NCBI RefSeq assembly: GCF_040675465.1
Contig: NZ_JBFAPA010000001.1
Location: 1,178,001-1,242,000, forward strand
DNA from: Kibdelosporangium sp040675465
GTDB taxonomy: Bacteria; Actinomycetota; Actinomycetes; Mycobacteriales; Pseudonocardiaceae
Direction of reading: 5' to 3'
Length of the DNA: 64,000 bases
Numbering within the stretch: the first letter of the stretch is position 1; every line of letters begins with the position of its first letter. Positions 8,351 through 17,540 of the stretch are shown in pieces. The notes under the pieces were generated by a model that was not told the origin of the DNA, did not search any database, and saw nothing but the letters and a program-made list of their open reading frames with translations. The position numbers and the translations under genes are program-made.

Positions 8351-9004
8351 TTACGCCGGGCCGGCCATTATTTTCTGCAAAGCATCCAGCGCGCGGCTCG
8401 CGGTGGACTTGACCGTGCCCTTCGAGATACCCGCGGCGTCGGCGATCTCCGACTCGGACAGGCCGCCGTAGTACCGCAGGACCAGCACCTCACGCTGCCG
8501 TGGCGGTAGCTGGGACAACGCGTGCACTACAGCCTGGTGCTCCGCTGTCAGCATCGCGAGGCTCTCGGCGGACCGTGCGTTCACCGCGTGCGGTGGGGTG
8601 TAGTCACGGGCCGTTTTACGGCGACGCAGCACGCTACGAGACCCGTTGACCACGGCAGTCCGTAGGTAGCCCACGGCCGCCGCGCCGTCACGCAGGTTGC
8701 CCCAGTGCCTGTGCAACCCGGTGAACGCCTCCTGCACGACGTCCTCGGCCGTCGCCGGCTCGTCGACCAGCAGCAACGCCAACCGCACCAGCCGCATCCG
8801 GTGTGTGCGGTACAGGTCTTCGAGGGTCAGCTGCTGAGGCACCTGCTCGGGCGCCGAGCCGGTGTCCAGCACGCGCAAACGGCTGAGCGTGTGCTCCACG
8901 CTGCGTTCGGCGTTGTGATCGGGGCCAGGCCACATCGGCGGCTGACCACCCGGTACTCCTTGCGACTGTGGGTTACCACCGCCGTCTCTGCCAAGACCTG
9001 CCAC
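8351..9004 (-). CDS. RNA polymerase sigma factor, SigE (ECF-like) family
   Basis: 217 residues with region 2 (LYRTHRMRLVRLALLLVDEPATAEDVVQEAF) split as usual, and region 4 (LPPRQREVLVLRYYGGLSE, then the helix-turn-helix ISKGTVKSTASRAL). It directs RNA polymerase to an unknown promoter set. The GTG at 9004 is supported by TAGGCT 6 nt upstream with no ribosome binding site; the N-terminal 50 residues are longer than usual, so a later ATG is possible. Unlike the two sigma genes at 41-44 kb, no membrane partner is adjacent. Confidence 0.85.
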   Translation of the reverse strand: MAGLGRDGGGNPQSQGVPGGQPPMWPGPDHNAERSVEHTLSRLRVLDTGSAPEQVPQQLTLEDLYRTHRMRLVRLALLLVDEPATAEDVVQEAFTGLHRHWGNLRDGAAAVGYLRTAVVNGSRSVLRRRKTARDYTPPHAVNARSAESLAMLTAEHQAVVHALSQLPPRQREVLVLRYYGGLSESEIADAAGISKGTVKSTASRALDALQKIMAGPA

Positions 9005-9096
9005 GCACTGAGCCTATCGGGCCGGAGCCCCGGGGACAGCGTCCGATTCCTGGAACGCCCGCGAAGGAGCAGTTCACCGTCGGTAGCATCCGGAAC

Positions 9097-9381
9097 ATGG
9101 CCTGGTACACCGTGGACACCACGTACGTAGACGACCGCGAAAAGCTGCTGCAGGTGCGCCCCACACACCGTGCATACCTGGCGGAGCTGGTCGAGCAGGG
9201 CAGCGTCCTGGTCGCCGGTCCGTGGGCCGACGACACCGGCGGGTTCGTGGTCTACCAGGTCGAGGACCGGGCCCAGCTGGACAAGCTGCTCGCCGACGAC
9301 CCGTACACCCTCGAAGGGGTGTCCGCCGGCCGGGCGATCAAGGAGTGGCGGATCACAATGGGTGCCTGGCTGCCTCAGTAG
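9097..9381 (+). CDS. YCII-family protein
   Basis: 94 residues with the YCII dimeric alpha/beta barrel pattern: RPTHRAYLAELVEQG, the phrase VAGPWADDTGGFVVY, and DDPYTLEGV near the C-terminus. Family members resemble muconolactone isomerase, and some act on chlorinated or phenolic compounds; the role here is unknown. The start ATG has no ribosome binding site but TAGCAT ends 7 nt upstream, suggesting a leaderless mRNA. It is divergent from the sigma factor gene. Confidence 0.82.
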   Translation: MAWYTVDTTYVDDREKLLQVRPTHRAYLAELVEQGSVLVAGPWADDTGGFVVYQVEDRAQLDKLLADDPYTLEGVSAGRAIKEWRITMGAWLPQ

Positions 9382-9392
9382 CCGCTCGACGC

Positions 9393-9860
9393 TCAGTAGA
9401 CCCCGCCGAGCTTGCTGTGGTCCCAGCTGACCACTTTGGTCGGCTGGAACACCAGCCCGACACGTTTCTCCGCCTGGGTGCGGATGAACTGGGCGGCGGC
9501 GGTGACCACCTCGTCGCTGCCCTTGGTCATCTTGAGCATCATCTCGGTGCCGATCCGGACGATCTCCTCGGTGTCCTCGACGATCTGCACGTCGCACTCC
9601 ATGGAGACGCCGCGCAGTTCCTCGTAGGCCTCGCCGGACTCGACGAGCACGGTCGCCTGCGGCAGCCGCCGCAGGTTGGCCACCTTCTGCGACGAGCCGT
9701 AGGTCCAGGTGGCGAGGCCGTCGCCGGCCGGAACGTAGAACACCGGCACCACGTGCGGACGGCCGTGCGGGCCGATCGTGGCGACGTTGGCGGCGCGTCC
9801 CGCGGCCAGGTACGCACGCACCTCGTCGGGGCTCATCTTGATCTGTTCACGGCGGGACAT
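9393..9860 (-). CDS. pyridoxamine 5'-phosphate oxidase-like flavin/F420-binding protein
   Basis: 155 residues of the split-barrel PPOX fold: ANVATIGPHGRPHVVPVFYV (first strands, flavin-phosphate contact), LATWTYGSSQKVANLRR, and a C-terminal FQPTKVVSWDHSKLGG. Actinobacterial members often use F420 or heme rather than FMN. The ATG start has TAGATC 6 nt upstream, overlapping the stop codon of the SDR gene. It may be co-transcribed with that SDR or have its own leaderless transcript. Confidence 0.85.
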   Translation of the reverse strand: MSRREQIKMSPDEVRAYLAAGRAANVATIGPHGRPHVVPVFYVPAGDGLATWTYGSSQKVANLRRLPQATVLVESGEAYEELRGVSMECDVQIVEDTEEIVRIGTEMMLKMTKGSDEVVTAAAQFIRTQAEKRVGLVFQPTKVVSWDHSKLGGVY

Positions 9861-9869
9861 GATCGTGAT

Positions 9870-10763
9870 CTAACCCCGTGACTCCAGGTCGGCGCGCCCA
9901 CCGGGGCCGACGATGCTGGCCTCCTGCTCGCCGCGTTCGGCGATGTCCTCGATGGCCGCCTTGTCCGCCGCCGGCAGGAAACTCCGGCTGCCCAGTTCGA
10001 CCACCCGGGGCAGCAGCGCCCGGAACAGCTTGAGCACTCCGGTCCAGCCGGGTACGTGGATCGCGCGCGAACGTTTGCCGATGCCCTCTTCCAGTAGGTC
10101 GACGGCCACCGACAGCGGGTACGTCTTGCTGAGCAGACCGGGTGTGCCGGTGCGCAGGGCGCCGAACACGGGGTGCTTGTCGACGCTGTTGACCATGTCG
10201 GTGGCGATCCAGGTCGGGTGCGCCACGCCGACGCTCACCCCGAGGTGCCGGACCTCGGCCCGCAGGCTGTTCGCGAACGCCTCCACACCGGCCTTGGCCG
10301 CGCTGTACGCGGCGTTGCCGGGGATGTGCACGATCGCGGCCAGCGAGGACACGATCAGGGCGTACCCGCGGCGCTCGATGAGCTGCGGCAGGCACACGCG
10401 GACCGTCCGCCACACACCGAGCAGATCCACCTCGATCACCCGCTCGAACGACGCACGGTCGATCGACCGGGTGAACCCGGTGGCGGCGATGCCCGCGTTG
10501 GCCACCACCACGTCGATCCCGCCGAAGTGCTGGACCACCTCGCCGACCGTCTTCTCCAGCGCCTCCCAGGAGGTCACGTCGGTCTCCCACCAGGCCGCGT
10601 CCGGCCCGCACTCGGCGGCGACCCGCTTCAGCTGGTCCGGTTCCAGCCCAACCAGGGCGACCTTGGCGCCGCGGGCGGCCATCCGCCGGGCCAGGCCCGC
10701 GCCGATGCCGCGGGCCGCCCCGGTGATCAGCACGACCTTGCCCTTGACGTTCCAGCGGCTCAC
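9870..10763 (-). CDS. short-chain dehydrogenase/reductase
   Basis: 297 residues with the SDR nucleotide motif TGAARGIG (about 15-22), NAGIA, the catalytic serine region VSSLAA and the catalytic YSAAK. It is an NAD(P)-dependent alcohol or ketone oxidoreductase with a C-terminal extension typical of actinobacterial membrane-associated SDRs. The substrate is unknown. It ends 9 bp before the PPOX-like gene. A 64-bp gap separates it from the aldo/keto reductase gene upstream. Confidence 0.9.
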   Translation of the reverse strand: MSRWNVKGKVVLITGAARGIGAGLARRMAARGAKVALVGLEPDQLKRVAAECGPDAAWWETDVTSWEALEKTVGEVVQHFGGIDVVVANAGIAATGFTRSIDRASFERVIEVDLLGVWRTVRVCLPQLIERRGYALIVSSLAAIVHIPGNAAYSAAKAGVEAFANSLRAEVRHLGVSVGVAHPTWIATDMVNSVDKHPVFGALRTGTPGLLSKTYPLSVAVDLLEEGIGKRSRAIHVPGWTGVLKLFRALLPRVVELGSRSFLPAADKAAIEDIAERGEQEASIVGPGGRADLESRG

Positions 10764-10827
10764 GGCAGTCCTCCCAAACCTCGTCTGGGACTCGACGGTA
10801 CCGGAACCTACTGCGAGTAAGCTACTG

Positions 10828-11769
10828 TCAGTCAGAAGATGCTTCGGTGAGCTGGGCGACCTCGTCAGCGGTCAGGTCCAGCGTCGCCGACCGCACCAGC
10901 GGCGGCACCTGGTCGAGCTTCCGCGCGCTCGCGAGCGGCGCGATGACCTGCGGCTGGTTGCGCAGCCACGCCAGCGCGACGCTCGCCACCGGCGCCTGGT
11001 GGCGCGCCGCGATCTCGTCCAGCGCGGCCAGGATCCGCTTGCCCTTGTCGTCGTAGAACTTCTGGGCGGTCGCGGCGCGCGGGCTGCCCTCGCCGTCGTC
11101 CGGGTTACCGCGGTACTTGCCGGTCAGGAAGCCCCTGGCCAGGCCGAAGTACGGGAAGACGGCCAGGTCCTGCTCGGCCGCCAGTGGCGCGTAGGCGGTC
11201 TCGTAGGGGCCGCGGTCGACCAGGTTGTAGTTCGGCTGCAGGGCGATGTACCTGGCCAGGCCCTCCTTCGCGGAGAACGCCAGTGACGCGCGGATCCGCT
11301 CCGCGGACAGGTTCGAGGCGCCGATGTACCGGACCTTGCCCTCCTTGACCAGCTCGTCGAACGCGGTCACAGTCTCCTCGACCGGGGTGTCCTCGTCGTC
11401 GAAGTGCGCCCAGTACAGGTCGATCACGTCGGTCCGCAGCCGCTTGAGCGAGGCCTCCGCCGCGCCTTTCACGTCCTTCGCGGTCAGGCCCTTGAAGTCC
11501 GGGTGCGCGCCGACCTTGGTCGCCACCACGATGTCGTCCCGGTTGCCGCGCGCGGCCAGCCACTCACCGATGATCGTCTCGGACTCGCCGCCGACGTTGC
11601 CCGGTGCCCAGGAACTGTACGAATCGGCGGTGTCTATGAAATTGCCGCCGCCGGCGACGTACGCGTCCATCACCGCGAACGACTCGTCCCTGTCGGTTCG
11701 CCAGCCGAAGACGTTGGTACCCAGGTTCAGCGGGAAAACGTCGAGATCGGTTCCGGGAATGTTCGTCAT
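10828..11769 (-). CDS. aldo/keto reductase
   Basis: 313 residues. The TIM-barrel motifs are present: NFIDTADSYSSW (catalytic Asp and Tyr), VVATKVG (catalytic Lys), and DLYWAHFDDEDTP, where the usual His follows a Trp-Ala pair. It reduces carbonyls with NADPH; the substrate is unknown. The ATG start has TAATGT 7 nt upstream and no ribosome binding site. It is divergent from the LLM oxidoreductase gene with only about 54 bp between starts. Confidence 0.9.
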   Translation of the reverse strand: MTNIPGTDLDVFPLNLGTNVFGWRTDRDESFAVMDAYVAGGGNFIDTADSYSSWAPGNVGGESETIIGEWLAARGNRDDIVVATKVGAHPDFKGLTAKDVKGAAEASLKRLRTDVIDLYWAHFDDEDTPVEETVTAFDELVKEGKVRYIGASNLSAERIRASLAFSAKEGLARYIALQPNYNLVDRGPYETAYAPLAAEQDLAVFPYFGLARGFLTGKYRGNPDDGEGSPRAATAQKFYDDKGKRILAALDEIAARHQAPVASVALAWLRNQPQVIAPLASARKLDQVPPLVRSATLDLTADEVAQLTEASSD

Positions 11770-11823
11770 GCGTCGAACATTATCCGTGGAGAGGTCTGGC
11801 CCGCACTACTGAAAGGAACCGGT

Positions 11824-12654
11824 GTGGAACTCGGGAAAGTGGGCATCTGGAGCGGCTGGGGACACTGGACCGGAAACCGGGCGGACGCCGCCGAGGTGGA
11901 GGAACTGGGCTTCGGCTCGCTGTGGCTGGGCGGGTCGCCGGGCGGTGATCTCAAAGTGGTCGAGGACGTGCTGGACGCGACCACGACACTGACCGCGGCG
12001 ACGGGCATCGTGAACATCTGGCAGGACGCGCCGGAGTCGATCGCCCAGGCGTACCACCGCATCGAGGCCAAGCACCCGGGCCGGTTCCTGCTCGGCATCG
12101 GCGCCAGCCACAAGCTGTTCAACGACCAGTACGAGAAGCCCTACGACAAACTAGTGTCCTATTTGGACGCTCTGGACGCGGCCGGGGTGCCCGCGTCCGG
12201 CCGGGTGCTGGCGGCCTTGGGGCCCAAGGTGTTGCGGCTCGCCGCCGACCGGTCCGCCGGCGCGCACCCGTACCTCACGACCCCCGAGCACACCGCGTTC
12301 GCGCGCGAGGTGCTTGGCCCGGATGGATTGCTGGCGCCGGAAATCGCCGTCGTTCTCGAGCCGGACCGGGAGACCGCACGGGCGCACGCCCGGCAGTACC
12401 TGAGCCTGTACCTGCAGCTTCCCAACTACACCAACAACTTCAAGCGGTACGGGTTCACCGACGCGGACATCGCGGACGGCGGCAGCGACCGGCTGGTGGA
12501 CGCGCTCATCCCGTTCGGCGTGGACGCGGCGCTGGCCAAGGTGGCCGAGCACCACGAGGCGGGCGCGGACAACGTGAACATCCAGGTCGCCAAGCCGGAC
12601 CACTCGATCGCGATGGACGAGATCCGCGCGCTGGGTGCGGCCCTGGCTCAGTGA
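11824..12654 (+). CDS. LLM-class F420-dependent oxidoreductase
   Basis: 276 residues of the luciferase-like monooxygenase fold, similar to the actinobacterial F420 subgroup: VGIWSGWGHW, LGFGSLWLGGSPGGD, GRFLLGIGASH and the C-terminal ADNVNIQV. Substrate unknown. The GTG start is preceded by GAAAGGAACC, a usable ribosome binding site. The stop overlaps the convergent hydrolase gene by 7 bp. Confidence 0.87.
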   Translation: MELGKVGIWSGWGHWTGNRADAAEVEELGFGSLWLGGSPGGDLKVVEDVLDATTTLTAATGIVNIWQDAPESIAQAYHRIEAKHPGRFLLGIGASHKLFNDQYEKPYDKLVSYLDALDAAGVPASGRVLAALGPKVLRLAADRSAGAHPYLTTPEHTAFAREVLGPDGLLAPEIAVVLEPDRETARAHARQYLSLYLQLPNYTNNFKRYGFTDADIADGGSDRLVDALIPFGVDAALAKVAEHHEAGADNVNIQVAKPDHSIAMDEIRALGAALAQ

Positions 12655-13484
12655 CCGGCTAGGAAGTCCCGGATCAGCTGGTTCACCAGGCCCGGGTTCT
12701 CCCAGATCATCATGTGACTGCCCCGGTCGGCCGCACTGACCACGCGCACAGTGGCGCCCGGCATGCTCGCGGCCACCGGGGCGGCGTCGAACAGCCCGAT
12801 CTCACCGGCCAGGACCAGTGCCGGGATGTCGATCAGCGGGGTGACGTCCCGCCAGTCGCCGACGCAGAAGTCGAACAGCAGCTGGGTGGCCGCGTCCCGG
12901 TTGGGGCCCATCATCACCGACAGGATCCACTCGCTGTCCTCGTCGGACATCCGCGGGCTGATCATCCGGCTCAGCGCGTCCGCCGCGGCCTCCTCACCCT
13001 GCGGGCCGCGGACCGTGGAGATCCACTCGGCGAGCGTGTCCGTGCGGAGCGTCGCGCCGATCCGGCCGGCGAAGCCGTCCGGCCAGTCCGGCTGCGCCAC
13101 CATCACCGGCAGCTGGTCGATCAGCACGAACCGCTTGAGGTCCTGGCCGCCGAACAGGTCCCAGTAGGACCAGGCCACTCCCACGCCCAGACCGTGCCCG
13201 ACCCAGGTGACGTCGGTCAGCCCGAGGTTCCTGATCACGTCCCGGGTGTCCGCGGCGAACCTGGCCAGCCGATACCCGTGCGTGGGCCGCTCGGAGCGGC
13301 CGTGCCCGCGGTAGTCGAACGCCACCACGTGGTGGGTCTGGCCGAACTCCTCGATCTGGTGCCGCCACACCTCGGTGCTGAACGTCCAGCCCGGCACGAG
13401 CAGCATGTCCGGCCCGGTGCCCGCCTCGGTGTAGTGCAGGCACACGCCGTCGTTGGTGAACACCGTGCCCGAGCTGATCTCCAT
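12648..13484 (-). CDS. alpha/beta hydrolase-fold protein lacking the nucleophile serine
   Basis: 278 residues with the normal fold markers: LVPGWTF (oxyanion loop), VVAFDYRGHGRSERP, and a C-terminal GSHMMIWENP carrying the usual catalytic His. The nucleophile elbow reads VGHGLGVG, so the expected Ser/Cys/Asp of G-x-S-x-G is Gly98. I re-read the codons and this is not a frame error. It may be a pseudoenzyme or may use other chemistry. I chose ATG 13484; a TTG six codons upstream is possible. It sits 59 bp downstream of the NOS-like gene and may share its transcript. Confidence 0.82.
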   Translation of the reverse strand: MEISSGTVFTNDGVCLHYTEAGTGPDMLLVPGWTFSTEVWRHQIEEFGQTHHVVAFDYRGHGRSERPTHGYRLARFAADTRDVIRNLGLTDVTWVGHGLGVGVAWSYWDLFGGQDLKRFVLIDQLPVMVAQPDWPDGFAGRIGATLRTDTLAEWISTVRGPQGEEAAADALSRMISPRMSDEDSEWILSVMMGPNRDAATQLLFDFCVGDWRDVTPLIDIPALVLAGEIGLFDAAPVAASMPGATVRVVSAADRGSHMMIWENPGLVNQLIRDFLAGH

Positions 13485-13543
13485 GGTTGTCAAGGGTGCC
13501 AATGGACGGAAACCCCTGCTCGGCCCCGGCGAGTTCTTGCCAA

Positions 13544-14638
13544 CTACCGGTGCGGGCGGAAAGCGGGCCGGTCACCGCGGTTCTTGCGGGTGCGCAGCCA
13601 CGCCAGCCGGTGCTGGGTCTCGGCGTAGTGGTCGGTGATGGTGACCTTGGCGGTGTCGAACGAGTGGAGCACCGCGCGGTTGATCTCCAGGGTCGCCCGG
13701 TCCCGCCAGAGCGTCCGGTCGGTGGACGTGTCCAGGCCGAGGTGGATCGCCACCGGCCGGAGCATCGCGTACGCGGCCTCGTCGGCCAGGCTCCGGGTGC
13801 CGATGTCGGTACCGACGAACCACGTGTTGAACGGGGCCGCCGGGTAGTCGACGCCGCCGATCCGCAGGCGCATGTTCGTGATCACCGGGACGGCCGGCCA
13901 CCTCAGCCCGAGCGCCTCGAACCACGGCAGGTCCGGGTGGGTCAGCGGGACCTCGTGCACGACCTCGGGCGGCAGGGTGAAGAACCTGGCGTCCTCGTGC
14001 CCGGCGCTGACCACGAGCGGCAGGTGGTCGAACGCGGTCCGCGGCTGCGGCGGATGCCAGCCCATGGCCTGCACGGACTCGGTGAACTCGGCGTTGCGGG
14101 CGTCGCCGATGCCGGTGCGGTAGCCCGCGTACCCGACGAGCTGCGAGTTCCAGATGCGCGGTCCGGGCGCGGCCGGGCGGTCCTGGGCGAACACGGTGAC
14201 CAGGGGCTGGATCCGGCCGCCGTTGGTGGCCAGCCGCAGGTGCTCGAAGCACTGGGCGGCCACCGCCTGGGCCTTGTGGATGCCCCGCAGGTCACGGACC
14301 TTGAGGCGGCGCCACGGCAGGCCGCTGGTGGCCCAGCCGGTGTCACGCAGCGCGACCCGGGCGCCGTAGCAGAGCTCGTCGTGCGTGTGCCGGTACGTGC
14401 CGGTCTCCTCGATCTCCTCGCGCACCTCGTCGAGTCTTCGGCGGACGGGTCCGGCCTCGGGGTGCGCGTCGTGGAACATCCGCAGGAAGTCCTCCGCCGC
14501 GGCGAAGGTGACCGATCCGCCGGTGATCGTTTCGTTATAAAGCGCGGTCACGGCCGGAAATCTACGGCGGCGTAAGGCCTCGGCGACACTGCCAACCGGG
14601 TTGGGTCCGTCAGCCACCCACCCGGGTGAGATCCGCAC
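13544..14638 (-). CDS. nitric oxide synthase oxygenase-like protein without the heme cysteine
   Basis: 364 residues aligning through most of the bacterial NOS oxygenase domain: ETGTYRHTHDELCYGAR, ATNGGRIQPLVTVF, RIWNSQLVGYAGYR, GWHPPQPRTAFDHLPL, EVPLTHPDLPWF and PFNTWFVGTDIGTRSLADE. Two key positions differ from what I remember of Bacillus NOS. The proximal heme Cys (WRNSNRCIGR) aligns with Ala103 in LRDTGWATSG, and the arginine-binding Glu aligns with Asp278. The C-terminal segment that packs on heme and pterin is missing. NO synthesis is doubtful; it may be a paralogue with another role. The GTG start at 14638 lacks a ribosome binding site. Confidence 0.8.
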   Translation of the reverse strand: MRISPGWVADGPNPVGSVAEALRRRRFPAVTALYNETITGGSVTFAAAEDFLRMFHDAHPEAGPVRRRLDEVREEIEETGTYRHTHDELCYGARVALRDTGWATSGLPWRRLKVRDLRGIHKAQAVAAQCFEHLRLATNGGRIQPLVTVFAQDRPAAPGPRIWNSQLVGYAGYRTGIGDARNAEFTESVQAMGWHPPQPRTAFDHLPLVVSAGHEDARFFTLPPEVVHEVPLTHPDLPWFEALGLRWPAVPVITNMRLRIGGVDYPAAPFNTWFVGTDIGTRSLADEAAYAMLRPVAIHLGLDTSTDRTLWRDRATLEINRAVLHSFDTAKVTITDHYAETQHRLAWLRTRKNRGDRPAFRPHR

Positions 14639-14823
14639 CCTGTGTAACCCGCTCGGCCGGTCAACGGGTGTCCTTGACCCACGATCGGGGGTTATTGTGC
14701 TGGTCGCCTACTGAATCGATTGCGATCACTGTGAGCCATCAGACGGCGCCGCCGCCGCCCTTGGCGCAGCCTCGTAGGATTCCGCTGCAAGACAGGCATG
14801 TGAGCCCGAGGAGGACGAGACCG

Positions 14824-15858
<1,035 letters not shown>

Positions 15859-15870
15859 GTTGTCCTTCGT

Positions 15871-15904
15871 GGATCCCCGCGCCCGGCTTCGGGCGCGGGG
15901 ATCC
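15871..15904. terminator. bidirectional terminator hairpin between fba and the HTH membrane gene
   Basis: Perfect 15-bp stem (GGATCCCCGCGCCCG and its complement) with a GCTT loop, 12 bp after the fba stop and 7 bp before the convergent gene stop. There is no U-tract, as is common in actinomycetes. Confidence 0.8.
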
Positions 15905-15911
15905 TGCTGTC

Positions 15912-16628
15912 TCAGGGGCAGTCCTTGGCTGACGCGATGTACCGGGGGTCGCGGTTGACGTAGCCGTACTGGCCGTTGGTGAGCAGGACGCGGTACCGGT
16001 TCGGGTTGCCGACGTCGACCTCGGCCCGGAACCTGGTCCGGCCCGGCCATTCCGTCCATTTCTCGTGGCTCTGCGGGTCCTTGAACACCGATACCGACTC
16101 GGTGTCGTCCTTCACGCGTTCGCACCGGCTGCCGGTGTAGCCCGTCGCGGGCAGGATTCCCGGACCGGATGCCGGTTCATCGGACGCCGACGCCACGAAT
16201 ATCCACACTCCGCCGCCCACGACCGCGATTGCCGCGGCGGCGATGACCAAGCCCCATCGACGTTTCCGCGAGCGCGGTTGTTCCGGCGCAGCCGGTGGCG
16301 GCGGTTTTCCGAGGCTGTCATAGGCCGCCCGGGCGGCTCGCCATTTCGGCACCCATTCCTTCGAGGTGCCACCGAGGAAGCCGACGATCGGGCCGACCCG
16401 GTCGTCCCAGTCCGGGACGACATCCCGTTTGCAGGTCAGCAGATCGCTGAGGGTGCTCTGCGGGATGTTGGTCTCGCGTGCGATCTCCTTGTTCGAAATG
16501 GGAGCGAGGTTGTTCTCGAGGCGCTCCCGGTCGAACCGGTCGCGGAGTCCCTGGATCTCCACCCGCCAGAAGTCACGCACGACCGTTCTCGGGTCGTCGC
16601 CTGTTGGGTCGTCACCGTCGGCCGTCAC
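15912..16628 (-). CDS. membrane-anchored protein with N-terminal HTH and extracytoplasmic SH3-like tail
   Basis: 238 residues. The N-terminus carries an XRE-like helix-turn-helix (ISNKEIARETNIPQSTLSDLL, about 44-64). After a Pro-rich linker and KRRW there is one membrane helix (about 125-146). The outer part (about 165-238) has Cys174 and Cys237 and a pattern ending GQYGYVNRDPRYI, like SH3-type wall-binding folds. This suggests a one-component membrane regulator or anchored sensor. It is divergent from the secreted-protein gene, with a palindrome between them. Start GTG 16628. Confidence 0.75.
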   Translation of the reverse strand: MTADGDDPTGDDPRTVVRDFWRVEIQGLRDRFDRERLENNLAPISNKEIARETNIPQSTLSDLLTCKRDVVPDWDDRVGPIVGFLGGTSKEWVPKWRAARAAYDSLGKPPPPAAPEQPRSRKRRWGLVIAAAAIAVVGGGVWIFVASASDEPASGPGILPATGYTGSRCERVKDDTESVSVFKDPQSHEKWTEWPGRTRFRAEVDVGNPNRYRVLLTNGQYGYVNRDPRYIASAKDCP

Positions 16629-16696
16629 GCGGACATTGTGGCCGCGGGCCGGGCTCGCTGGGACCGTTTTTCGCGTTCTCCCAGCTCGGATGCGCG

Positions 16697-16714
16697 CGGA
16701 TCCGGCCGGATCCG
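16697..16714. promoter_or_regulatory. 18-bp perfect palindrome in the divergent promoter region
   Basis: CGGATCCGG followed by its exact complement, between the HTH membrane protein gene and the secreted-protein gene. Further GTCCGGATCGG half-site-like sequence follows. It is a candidate operator for the adjacent HTH protein; this is inference from position only. Confidence 0.4.
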
Positions 16715-16792
16715 GCAGCGCGGCCGGACGCGTCCGGATCGGTGACGGTCGGAGTCGTCCGCCGAGGCACGGCGGGGAAACGGAGCGATCCC

Positions 16793-17539
16793 ATGATGAC
16801 TCATCTGGCGAAACGAGCGGCGTTGCTGACCGCCGCCGTGGCTGCGGCGATCGGCCTGGTGACAGTCGTGAGCCCGGAGCACACGGTCACTGTCGCGAAT
16901 GCCGCCGCGATCGACGATGACGATGATGTCCCGGTTGCCCAAGCCGCGCAGCCGAAAGAGGGCGATATCCGCGGCCACCGGCGCATTCTGATCGTGGATT
17001 ACCTGGCCGCGAAGGACTGCAAGGTGAACGCGAACTATCCGGTCAACCCGGGCGGGCACAGCTGGGTCATTCGAGCGGGCGCGAAAATCGCGTGGCGGTT
17101 CAATGTGACCGGAAAGGTGGCAGCGGTGTCGGATCCCGCGCGGGGGACGGGTTTCCCGCATTGGGGATTCGTCGAGGACAGCTCGTGTATCGGCCAGTCG
17201 ACCGGGCAGAAGTCGTCCTATGAGCAGTATGAGCACGGGAAATGGGTGAAGCACGAGATCTCTTTCCCGGCGGGACAACCGATGCCGCGGCGGATCCTGT
17301 TCGGGCGCAGCCAGTTCTCGCCGTTCTGGAAAGCGGTCGACTGTCACCCGGACCACGGTTCGGTGCCGGGCACGAAGCACAGGATGACGCACAACCGCAC
17401 CCTGCGGGACGCACCGCACCGGTTCGTGATCGGCAACGTCTATGCCGACTGGGAGGTGCGTCCCACGTCCGTCCACCAGGACGGTTACACCAAGGTCTAC
17501 GTGCCCAGCCTGCACCGCTGGGGCTGGCTGCAGCTCTGA
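16793..17539 (+). CDS. secreted protein, function unknown
   Basis: 248 residues with a Sec signal peptide (MMTHLAKRAALL then a hydrophobic core, cleavage near VANAAA, about residue 38). The mature part has four Cys, strands such as GAKIAWRFNVTGKVAAVSD, and ends KVYVPSLHRWGWLQL, an SH3-like signature in a wall-exposed protein. The ATG has CGGAGCG upstream. It is divergent from the HTH membrane protein, which also has an SH3-like outer domain, so the two may work at the same cell-surface site. It ends 1 bp before the convergent membrane-protein gene. Confidence 0.75.
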   Translation: MMTHLAKRAALLTAAVAAAIGLVTVVSPEHTVTVANAAAIDDDDDVPVAQAAQPKEGDIRGHRRILIVDYLAAKDCKVNANYPVNPGGHSWVIRAGAKIAWRFNVTGKVAAVSDPARGTGFPHWGFVEDSSCIGQSTGQKSSYEQYEHGKWVKHEISFPAGQPMPRRILFGRSQFSPFWKAVDCHPDHGSVPGTKHRMTHNRTLRDAPHRFVIGNVYADWEVRPTSVHQDGYTKVYVPSLHRWGWLQL

Positions 17540-17540
17540 C

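Noticed and set aside
14626..14823. N-terminal extension of fba
   Set aside because: ATG 14824 has a good ribosome binding site and gives the normal family N-terminus; the upstream part is promoter region.
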